This document shows positions 57,620-64,000 of a stretch of DNA of 64,000 bases, piece after piece (the stretch's first letter is position 1; each line of letters starts with the position of its first letter). A program made the translations under genes and the position numbers. The stretch is from Gammaproteobacteria bacterium (GTDB lineage: Bacteria; Pseudomonadota; Gammaproteobacteria; Pseudomonadales; Pseudohongiellaceae). The notes beneath the pieces were generated by a model. That model was not told the DNA's origin and did not search any database. It saw nothing but the letters and a program-made list of their open reading frames with translations. The stretch covers positions 94,834 through 158,833 of the forward strand of contig DUBM01000001.1 in assembly GCA_012960305.1 (NCBI GenBank), given 5' to 3'.

Positions 57620-58459
57620 TTATTTCGCTCTCACACAGCGTAATTCACCAAAAAGATCTGAGCTAAATTCTTGCTGCCTCCGCGGAAATAATTTTAAACC
57701 AGATTGAGATTCGATTAGTCCAAGAGTAGACCGAAAATCACAATAATTACTATGGGATGGCAGGTTTCCCGGAAAAATAAAAGCTGCGATTGACGTCTTC
57801 GTAGCCACTACTTTAAAAAAGGAACTTGCTCTCACTTTGCTCAATGCTTCTAATGGGGTTAAGTCACCGGTTTCGTAAAGTGGCCCACTCACCACGAATA
57901 CTTCTTCGATCTTACCTGCTAACTCATTGACTGATTGATCAAGGCGCGACCAGCTACCGATTCTTAAATCGGTCGGTATTGGCGCCATATTTGTGAGCAA
58001 ATTGAGCTCACCCCAATAGGGTGTTCCGGCAAAGCTAGTCATCGGAACCAAGCGACCACGATCCTCTAATGAAATAGTAATTTCAGAAGTTCGATATGAG
58101 TTCTCTTCAGAGTACGCTTTTTCAGGCTCGGAGGTGCTTGGAGAATCCGATTTCAATTGAATTTCAACGACTTCAGAATTAATTAGCCGATCTTCCGCCC
58201 AATATCTAGGTAACAACGAGGCTATACCAACCGACCCACTAATAACGCGATAGGCAACCCACTCTGCGAGACCGCTATCCTTTTCTACAGATCCCGCAAA
58301 CAGATGCCGCACAACAACTTCATTGTCAGGTAAGCCGCTGATCGGGCACCCTGCTAAACAATGAGAAATGTGCACGGTTTGTGCTACCCCAAGACTGCTG
58401 GACAAAGCCAGCAGCAATCCACTAACCCATGGGATAAGGGATATCTTTGTATACGTCAT
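57620..58459 (-). CDS. NUC1-type DNA/RNA nuclease-like protein, catalytic residues substituted
   Basis: An exported protein (signal peptide to about residue 26, ending LGVAQ) with the beta-beta-alpha-metal nuclease fold. The active-site motif DRGH reads D133-R-G-R136, so the general-base histidine is replaced by arginine. The following metal/phosphate section keeps LTNMAPIPTDLRIGSW, but the magnesium asparagine of LNxGxW is R166. The family part from 130 to 260 is otherwise recognisable, including VFVVSGPLYE. At 279 aa it is of normal size. It overlaps the aldo/keto reductase by 38 bases. It is probably a pseudo-enzyme or binding protein. Confidence 0.8.
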   Translation of the reverse strand: MTYTKISLIPWVSGLLLALSSSLGVAQTVHISHCLAGCPISGLPDNEVVVRHLFAGSVEKDSGLAEWVAYRVISGSVGIASLLPRYWAEDRLINSEVVEIQLKSDSPSTSEPEKAYSEENSYRTSEITISLEDRGRLVPMTSFAGTPYWGELNLLTNMAPIPTDLRIGSWSRLDQSVNELAGKIEEVFVVSGPLYETGDLTPLEALSKVRASSFFKVVATKTSIAAFIFPGNLPSHSNYCDFRSTLGLIESQSGLKLFPRRQQEFSSDLFGELRCVRAK

Positions 58460-59441
58460 TACACTTTGTCATTACTTCATCACTGAGTTTTACATTCAAT
58501 GCAGCGAGAGATTCATCTAGTTGATCAGCAGTTCGAGCTCCAATGATAGTAGAAGCTACAAAATCGAAATTCATACTCCAGGCTGTGGCGAGAGTAACCG
58601 GCGCCAAACCTTCCTCTTCCGCTATTTCCAAAAATCTTGAAGTTGCCGCTAAGGTTGCCTTGTTGACAAAGCGATCTGCCATGGCTTTTTGCCGAGGATT
58701 CGTATCATGGATATAGTCCCCAAATCGAGTATTTCTCGGCATTTCTTCCTGGTTATATTTCCCACTCAGCACACCACCACCAATAGGGGAATAAGGTAAT
58801 AATGATACCTGCTCCTTTCTACAAACATTGGCGAGCTCATCGAGAAATCTAGGATTGATTAAAGAGAAGTTGTTTTGAATTGAATGAAATCGAGCCAAGC
58901 CCTCATAATCTGCCACGGCATTAGATTTTGTTAAGCCATAGGCATTTTCATTGGAGGTGCCCAAATAACGAACTTTACCGGATTGAACGAGTCTATCCAG
59001 TGCTTCCATTGATTCTTCAATAGGAACGATTAAGTCGGGCCAATGGACTTGATATAAATCAATGTAGTCGATATTCATGCGCCGAAGACTGCCTTCTACT
59101 GCACTTTCAACATTATGCCTATCGATAGCCGTTAGACCGCTGCGAATAGGAGGTACGAACCATCCCGAAGCAGCCCCTGCCACCTTGGTGGCAACAAGAA
59201 CTGAATCACGATTCTTAGTCTTGAGCCATTCACCAAATATTTCCTCAGTGAGACCTGCCAATTCTGCACTAGGTGGGACAGGATAAACTTCGGCAGTGTC
59301 GTAAAAATTTATCCCGCGTTCAAAAGCAGTATCCAAAATTTTGAAGGATTCTTTTTTATCACTCCAGGTTCCAAAACTCATAGTGCCCATACAGATGGGG
59401 GACACTCTAAGCCCACTCTTTCCTACGTAACGGTACTCCAT
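58422..59441 (-). CDS. aldo/keto reductase
   Basis: A 339-residue NADPH-dependent (alpha/beta)8-barrel reductase. The catalytic tetrad is D48 (NFYDTAEVYP), Y53, K86 (VLVATKVAG) and H133 (YQVHWPD). The C-terminal LAVNxKLSDEV-like section and the STIIGARTADQLDESL cofactor segment fit. I prefer ATG 59441 over a GTG at 59453 because GAGAAG lies just before it. The nuclease-like gene overlaps the 3' end. Substrate unknown. Confidence 0.92.
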   Translation of the reverse strand: MEYRYVGKSGLRVSPICMGTMSFGTWSDKKESFKILDTAFERGINFYDTAEVYPVPPSAELAGLTEEIFGEWLKTKNRDSVLVATKVAGAASGWFVPPIRSGLTAIDRHNVESAVEGSLRRMNIDYIDLYQVHWPDLIVPIEESMEALDRLVQSGKVRYLGTSNENAYGLTKSNAVADYEGLARFHSIQNNFSLINPRFLDELANVCRKEQVSLLPYSPIGGGVLSGKYNQEEMPRNTRFGDYIHDTNPRQKAMADRFVNKATLAATSRFLEIAEEEGLAPVTLATAWSMNFDFVASTIIGARTADQLDESLAALNVKLSDEVMTKCNDVYKDIPYPMG

Positions 59442-59539
59442 ACTGCTTCTCACTTGGTTTTATGATTAGATAACGCTATGAAAAGCTGGTTCTGATTCTA
59501 CCTGCTATATTATCTAAGAAAAAATCATCCTGCTTGAAA

Positions 59540-59959
59540 CTAGGTATTTATAGAAACTATAGACTTCTCCGGCGGAGCATCGATCTCTCGACCATCCGCT
59601 AACCACTGCTCCATACCACCACTGATATGAGAAACCTTCTCTAATCCCATAGACATCAATGACTGAGCTGCCAATGCAGAACGCCATCCTTTGTTACAGT
59701 ACAAAACAACCTCATCAACACTGTCAAATTCTTTACGATAGTAAGGGCTATCAGGGTCTACCCAGAATTCCAGCATACCGCGCGGAATATGCAGTGAATC
59801 GCAAATCTTCCCTTCCCGTTTTACTTCCCTAATATCTCGAAGATCAATAAGTAGCACTCCTTCTTGCTCACATTTATCACTCGCCTCCTGAGTTGATAAA
59901 GATTGAATCTGTTCCTCAGCCTCAGCAACCAAACTACGAAATCCCTTACTAATTTCCAT
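59540..59959 (-). CDS. rhodanese-like domain protein
   Basis: A single rhodanese domain, 139 aa from ATG 59959. The longer frame adds 22 residues with no ribosome-binding site. The active loop is CNKGWRS with persulfide cysteine C88 (VVLYCNKGWRS), and the LIDLRDIREV strand and HISGGMEQW motif fit. It could carry sulfane sulfur. It lies 98 bases upstream of the aldo/keto reductase, so it may head the group or be separate. Confidence 0.88.
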   Translation of the reverse strand: MEISKGFRSLVAEAEEQIQSLSTQEASDKCEQEGVLLIDLRDIREVKREGKICDSLHIPRGMLEFWVDPDSPYYRKEFDSVDEVVLYCNKGWRSALAAQSLMSMGLEKVSHISGGMEQWLADGREIDAPPEKSIVSINT

Positions 59960-60204
59960 AATATTTACAACCCAAAGACAATTGTGATCGAGATCACCCG
60001 CACCAAAGCAGTTTGCACAAAACAACGCAGCAACTAAATGAAAGAAAGAAAATCTTAGCAGCTGATGGCTCTGCTGGCTATTATTCCCGGTCTCGACTAG
60101 TCAAATCGATGGGTTCAACCCATACGCCGGAAAGAAGATTCTGCGAAACCACCGGCACTAACTAATTCACCTGTATAATTAAAACTATGAGTACTTATCC
60201 CAAA

Positions 60205-60237
60205 AAAAGCCAGCCAGAAAATCTCTGGCTGGCTTTT
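60205..60237. terminator. strong bidirectional Rho-independent terminator
   Basis: A perfect 14-bp stem (60205-60218 with 60224-60237) carries a 5-base loop, with A/T runs on both ends. It lies 23 bases past the stop of the NHL gene on the minus strand. Confidence 0.9.
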
Positions 60238-60260
60238 CCCTTTAGAGCTTAAGCGATTAT

Positions 60261-61343
60261 TTAACGCCGCGAAGATCTCACCATCGCTCCACCATCTGAC
60301 ACCACTGCACCATAAACGTTTCCAGCAGAATCCACAGCGACCCCTTCAGGATTAGAACCTTCAGGATAAGCGGCAACAGTACCATCGATAAAGTAATCGA
60401 CAATGCCATCAAGCAAAGACCCAACTCGAATACCGGCGTGCCATCCGGGGTTTCGTGTGTTATCAAATTCAGACTCTGAGTCCGCTACAAATATCGTGTC
60501 GTCATCAGTGATATAAATTCCGCTAGGGCGAGAGAACGATTTAAATTCGCCGATGTAATTGCCAGTTAAATCGAAAATTTGCAGGCGGTTATTTCCACGA
60601 TCTCCAACTATTAATCGATTTCTCGAATCAATATCCAAGGCGTGTGGAGTCTTTAATTGACCTGCAGCCGACCCCCATCCTCCCCAATAGTTAATTAAAT
60701 TACCATTGCGATCGAATTTAACGATCCGAGCAACGGTGTCTTCTGTTGCACCTGGGTTCTGTCCGCTATGTCCATCGCCAACATAAATGTTGCCGTCTGC
60801 ATCTGTAACCACATCACAGGGTGTTTCCAGCAGTTCATTAGTGCCATCCCCTGCCACTCCGGGTTGACCGAGCACTAATAAAACTTCCCCTTCCGGACTT
60901 AATTTATAGACGACATGTCCCTTACCAGCTGTTGCTGGATTTGTCAGATCTGGTCCTTGGCCATCAGTAACCCAAATATTGCCATCCCGGTCGACGTGAA
61001 GGCCGTGGGGAAACAACATTAATCCACCACCAATAGCTGCAACTACATTGCCATTTGGATCAATTTTTAATATTGGATCAAGATTCGATTCAGCACAGGT
61101 ATTAGAGCCGCAGCGATCGATAGCCCATAGATGGCGGCCATCGGGGTCAATATCCACGCCCGCGGTAGAACCCCAAGTGCGATCTCCAGGCAATTGCGAC
61201 CAGCCATCTACACTGGAATAAGGATTAGGCCTTTCGTTTATGGGTTCGAGTTGAGCCACTGCGGTGATGTGAACACATAGCAAAGCCGCGCTGCTAAAAA
61301 AGCAGGCAGCAAACTTTGAAATCAGTTTTTTATTAATAGACAT
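60261..61343 (-). CDS. secreted NHL-repeat beta-propeller (peptidyl-amidoglycolate lyase-like)
   Basis: A 360-residue exported protein (signal peptide 1-30, ending TAVAQ). Six NHL-type blades are suggested: VDIDPDGRHLWAIDRC, PHGLHVDRDGNIWVTDG, CDVVTDADGNIYVGDG, PHALDIDSRNRLIVGDRGNNRLQIFD, PSGIYITDDDTIFVADSE and PEGVAVDSAGNVYGAVV. The pattern resembles the peptidyl-alpha-hydroxyglycine alpha-amidating lyase (PAL) fold, which binds zinc and calcium. The role is unknown. GGAGAGG precedes the ATG. A monooxygenase-like gene 2.3 kb away would fit a PHM/PAL pair, but that is only suggestive. Confidence 0.85.
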   Translation of the reverse strand: MSINKKLISKFAACFFSSAALLCVHITAVAQLEPINERPNPYSSVDGWSQLPGDRTWGSTAGVDIDPDGRHLWAIDRCGSNTCAESNLDPILKIDPNGNVVAAIGGGLMLFPHGLHVDRDGNIWVTDGQGPDLTNPATAGKGHVVYKLSPEGEVLLVLGQPGVAGDGTNELLETPCDVVTDADGNIYVGDGHSGQNPGATEDTVARIVKFDRNGNLINYWGGWGSAAGQLKTPHALDIDSRNRLIVGDRGNNRLQIFDLTGNYIGEFKSFSRPSGIYITDDDTIFVADSESEFDNTRNPGWHAGIRVGSLLDGIVDYFIDGTVAAYPEGSNPEGVAVDSAGNVYGAVVSDGGAMVRSSRR

Positions 61344-61656
61344 GAATCCTCTCCTCTAAAGTAGGTTTGCCCGCGCTATCATTCTGGGGAATGTGACTGT
61401 GAGTGATTTCGGAAGGGGCAGGAAATTGAGACTAAATCAGTGCTGCATTGAATGCAATACGATCTGCTTCGAATTGAGGGCCATCCTTTCTACTAGGGGT
61501 CTGATTTTGCTGATTGTTGAGAAGAAGTTTAGGGTAACAATAAAAATTCAATCTTTACCATTTAACTTTTTCGCTTATTGCTATGATCGTTAGACCGGGT
61601 GGCCAAAGAATCACTTGCAACACTCGAACAAATATTCTGACTCAACAGAAATGAAC
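61344..61656. other. intergenic region upstream of the NHL gene
   Basis: About 310 bases. It should hold the NHL promoter. A 66-codon plus-strand frame has no support. Nothing else is seen. Confidence 0.4.
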
Positions 61657-62130
61657 TTAGCCGAAAGGTTGTCGGGATAACATCAGAAAATAGCGGGCAA
61701 GCAGCCCGGCCCCGAGAAATATGATGGTAAGAACTAATAGTAAAGTTTGACTGAAACCAAACAACCCTCCAGCAGGAAGAGCTAAAGTAAGACCAGACAG
61801 ACCAACCAAAGAGCGGATTAAAATGCCTTTTGACCCCTCTCCTAAATCACCGACCCCAATTAAATAACCCTGCAATGCTGCTGAAAAATGAACACGCCCC
61901 GCGCGCAAAGTAGCTAAACGGGATACATCATTTCGACCTGGAATAACACGCAAGTTAACTTTGTACCGACGTTGTAAAATATTACCTATAGCGACCGCCT
62001 GACTGTAGCCGCCAGTACCTGTTGGATAAGCAGACCAAGCTATGGTTCTAGGTAAGTCAATACCTTCCGCAGCGAATGCCTTTGGAACAAAAAAAGAAAG
62101 GAGATTGCTAATAAATGAGCTATAACTTGA
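61657..62130 (-). pseudogene. TAXI solute-binding protein N-part fused to TRAP permease C-part (decayed)
   Basis: The frame open from 62217 to 61657 has no plausible start codon before a TTG at 61953. Its upstream part reads like the end of a signal peptide (LLSFFVPKAFAAEG) followed by TAXI-type sequence (TIAWSAYPTGTGGYSQ, then VNLRVIPGRNDVSRLATLR and AGRVHFSA). After about residue 75 it changes to TM-like sequence (LVGLSGLTLALPAGG, then LLLVLTIIFLGAGL) resembling the C-terminus of fused TRAP permeases. An internal deletion between neighbouring transporter genes would explain this chimera. Family identities are by memory of motifs. Confidence 0.6.
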
Positions 62131-62217
62131 AGAGTCCCACGGGACAGAAACTCCTCTGTAGAAGCTGAGGATATCGGCGGAACCAAGGATTCGATTAAGT
62201 CTAATCGCATTACTACT

Positions 62218-62687
62218 TTATATAGGCTTTTTATTTTGCCTGAAGCATAACCTAGCTTTTTAGACAAACCCATAGCCTGGACACCTAGCGGAGCAGTGCT
62301 TCTGGTTGACGGCTGTAGGATTAGTTGCTGCACTCTATGAATAAGTAACGAGACGCGATCTAGTGTATTGCTATTAATGATTTTTTGGTTGCCGCGAGCT
62401 ACATCTGACAAAATTTCTGCTTCGATTAAGACCTACTTCTATCTGATGCCTGCTCTAAAACTTTTTTCCGTAATCTCGAATTGCCACGCAACTCATAGAG
62501 TTTAGTAGCCCTGATTCACTTCGGTACATCAAACACAAATATTGCATGGCGTTATGCTTGATGGTATCCACAAAGCGAAACATTTGACCACAGCTTTGTT
62601 TGAAGGTTAAAAGTTAGACGCAGAAACAAAAAAACCGACAAGAGTCGGTTTTTTTAATTAGCTGGTTTTAGCCAGTGGAAGTCAATA
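62218..62687. other. intergenic remnant region between the TRAP pseudogene and the secreted Ig-like gene
   Basis: About 470 bases with several short frames on both strands (for example a 42-codon frame on the minus strand, 62455-62583). None has a recognisable product. It may be further decayed transporter or accessory DNA. A strong terminator is at 62628-62655. Confidence 0.4.
62628..62655. terminator. bidirectional Rho-independent terminator
   Basis: A perfect 12-bp stem (62628-62639 with 62644-62655) with an AAGA loop and A7/T7 flanks. It follows the stop of the secreted protein gene (62688) on the minus strand. Confidence 0.9.
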
Positions 62688-63665
62688 TTACCTAGTAACA
62701 GTTACATTGATATTTTGATAACTAAACATCGAACCATCACTCGCAATACCGCGTAATACATATTCGCCGGGCTGGTCAAAAGTGACTGTCGACGCCCACC
62801 GATTACCTTCCGGTACTTCAGGAATAATATAAGGGGGCGACCAAGGTGAATTCGCATACGCGCGCGAATCCATATAAGTTTTGAATTGTGCTGGCTCAAA
62901 TTTAGAGTATTTAGCCGGCCCTCGGTAAATACTCCATGAGAAGCGTAAACCTGGTCCGCTCATTACAACGATTGACTGAGGCGTGCGATAGATCTGGTCG
63001 GGACTAGCGCCAATTCCACCGAGTCCAGGGCGCCGCTCAGGAAGATTGTCCGGATCGTGTGCCTCCACCGAAAGGTCTAGTGGCTCGCCAACCCGTGCAG
63101 TTCGGAACGCTTCACCATCTACACGCAACTCCGGTGGGATGTTGGTTCTTAGCCTGTCATCGAGGCTACCGAATGAACCACCTACCTCTGTGGAAATTAC
63201 TTGTGGATTGATTCGATAGTCAGGCATTAGAGTAGCGAAGGCTCGTGCCACGTGGTTCTTGGTCCTTAAGGTCCAAACCATCTCATTCGTGCCGAAATCG
63301 GAAGGCACATCGATCGTAAACAGAAATGGGTTGCGTCGTGGATAGAAATGGGTAGGCTGGCCCTGGTCCGCTATTGCGAAATCATAGTCCTCGATCTCCA
63401 GGTTATCCAGTGCCGCTTCTCCTACGATCGAAAAATAGTTGTCTGGACCTATGGCCACATCCAATTCTTCTTCCCAATTTGAATTCATGTACCCGAAGAA
63501 AAGCTTGTAAGAGCCATCATCATTAGGCCACCAACCTTCATAAGCCGGCGATACAATTTCGCCGGACAGAACCATGAACCGGCCCTGCCCATGGGCAACC
63601 TGAATCGTGAAAAAAAGCGCCAGCATTAGTGCCAGCGCTACTTTTTTTGCGTAACTGCCAATCAT
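62688..63665 (-). CDS. secreted protein of unknown function, Ig-like C-terminus
   Basis: Not recognised as a named family. It has 325 residues with a clean signal peptide (1-27, cleavage near AHGQ). The mature protein begins FMVLSGEIVSPAYEGWWPNDDGSYKLFFGYMN. A central domain with PPELRVDGEAFRTARVGEPLDLSVEAHDPD and a final strand PGEYVLRGIASDGSMFSYQNINVTV look like Ig/cadherin-like beta sandwiches. It starts 5 bases after the stop of the monooxygenase-like gene on the same strand, so the two form an operon. It may be a periplasmic or cell-surface partner. Confidence 0.75.
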   Translation of the reverse strand: MIGSYAKKVALALMLALFFTIQVAHGQGRFMVLSGEIVSPAYEGWWPNDDGSYKLFFGYMNSNWEEELDVAIGPDNYFSIVGEAALDNLEIEDYDFAIADQGQPTHFYPRRNPFLFTIDVPSDFGTNEMVWTLRTKNHVARAFATLMPDYRINPQVISTEVGGSFGSLDDRLRTNIPPELRVDGEAFRTARVGEPLDLSVEAHDPDNLPERRPGLGGIGASPDQIYRTPQSIVVMSGPGLRFSWSIYRGPAKYSKFEPAQFKTYMDSRAYANSPWSPPYIIPEVPEGNRWASTVTFDQPGEYVLRGIASDGSMFSYQNINVTVTR

Positions 63666-63670
63666 TATTC

Positions 63671-64000
63671 TTACTCGCTATCTCCTTCACTGGTTACCAC
63701 TGCAAGCGTTTCAGGAGCCCAGCATAATGGACATCCCACATCATAATCGTTACGGTCCTTCATATTGGCGCGGCGGATAGCCATTTCTTCTTGGAATTCT
63801 TCTTCTGTCATGGTCACCGAATAACCCAGATCGATGAACATATTGGATACGGAGCGACGGCCACCACCAGCCCAGTTCCTAGCATCGGCTAAATTCGGAT
63901 TTGATGCACTAGTATCCATGTAGCCTGTGGTATGCAAGATGGTGCCTTTAGGTAGCAAAGGCGCCTTATCTTCCTTATAGATATACTGCTTCACCCAGTT
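63671..64000 (-). CDS. partial protein resembling the C-terminus of copper type II monooxygenases
   Basis: The frame is open to the window edge, so the N-terminus is missing; the apparent first codon (a GTG at 63994) is probably internal, as NW-V precedes it. The visible 109 residues include PLLPKGTILHTTGYMDTSAS and an RSVSNMF block, which resemble the last module of PHM-like copper, ascorbate-dependent monooxygenases (LPKGTxLxxxxxYDNSxxN). A CPLCW pair of cysteines lies near the end. The copper ligands would lie outside the window, so identity is tentative. The secreted Ig-like gene follows after 5 bases. Confidence 0.5.
   Translation of the reverse strand, partial: NWVKQYIYKEDKAPLLPKGTILHTTGYMDTSASNPNLADARNWAGGGRRSVSNMFIDLGYSVTMTEEEFQEEMAIRRANMKDRNDYDVGCPLCWAPETLAVVTSEGDSE

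Noticed and set aside
60109..60123. ATGGGTTCAACCCAT resembles a tRNA T-arm
   Set aside because: It is a short self-complementary hairpin without acceptor, D or anticodon stems around it.
62040..62411. 123-codon minus-strand frame overlapping the TAXI/TRAP remnant
   Set aside because: It occupies a different frame from the transporter-like sequence and has no recognisable domain; probably a shadow of the decayed gene.
62455..62583. 42-codon minus-strand frame suspected to be a transposase scrap
   Set aside because: No transposase motif, no terminal inverted repeats and no target duplication could be found.

Overview
The window reads as chromosome of a Gram-negative gammaproteobacterium, probably a free-living marine or aquatic aerobe. 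The evidence is the intact prfC-tgt-yajC-secD-secF run, a rimI gene preceded by a HolD-like gene, a RegB/RegA redox two-component pair, many exported proteins with ordinary Sec signal peptides, and a lipid/acyl-CoA oriented gene content (two acyl-CoA ligases, an acyl-CoA dehydrogenase, a hydroxyacyl-CoA-type SDR, aldo/keto reductase, FAH-family hydrolase). Base composition is moderate and slightly AT-rich. I cannot name the genus. I see no phage, IS element, CRISPR array, rRNA or tRNA.

Layout. 1-10 kb: a partial PaaI-like thioesterase, a secreted serine hydrolase, a metallo-beta-lactamase-fold enzyme, a PEBP/YbhB protein, an acyl-CoA ligase, an unusual methyltransferase-GNAT fusion, the RegB/RegA sensor-regulator pair and an SDR. 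10-15 kb: an RND efflux adaptor and pump behind a palindromic candidate operator, followed by about 760 bases without a recognisable gene. 15.5-30.2 kb: the dominant feature, eight genes on the minus strand in tight or overlapping order: DUF4175 giant coiled-coil protein, vWA/GATase-like membrane protein, C13/caspase-like protein without the usual cysteine, TPR plus gluzincin metallopeptidase, DUF4159, MoxR AAA+ ATPase, DUF58, BatA/vWA. It looks like one membrane-anchored MoxR-vWA machine. 30.6-35.6 kb: Nudix hydrolase, hydroxyacyl-CoA-type SDR, glutathione transferase and MltD-like LysM transglycosylase.

35.9-42.2 kb: prfC, tgt, yajC, secD, secF on the minus strand, coupling translation termination, tRNA queuosine modification and protein export. 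42.4-45.4 kb: acyl-CoA dehydrogenase, a CysC kinase fused to CysN domains II/III without the GTPase domain, and an orphan acidic protein. 45.4-46.8 kb: an AT-rich gene-poor stretch with a cluster of DnaA-box matches. 46.8-54.7 kb: a secreted protein of unknown function, hisC, a triple zinc-ribbon protein with an overlapping two-TM protein, rimI and a HolD-like gene, a quinone oxidoreductase with a second acyl-CoA ligase, and a small PA3496-like protein. 55-60 kb: minus-strand group of rhodanese, aldo/keto reductase, a NUC1-type nuclease whose catalytic residues are substituted, FAH hydrolase, and an SLC13 permease with TrkA_C domains. 60-64 kb: an NHL beta-propeller, a decayed chimera of a TAXI/TRAP transporter, a secreted Ig-like protein, and the C-terminus of a protein resembling copper type II monooxygenases that runs off the window.

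Start codons were moved from the longest open frame where a Shine-Dalgarno site, signal peptide or hairpin argued for an internal start; each case is explained.
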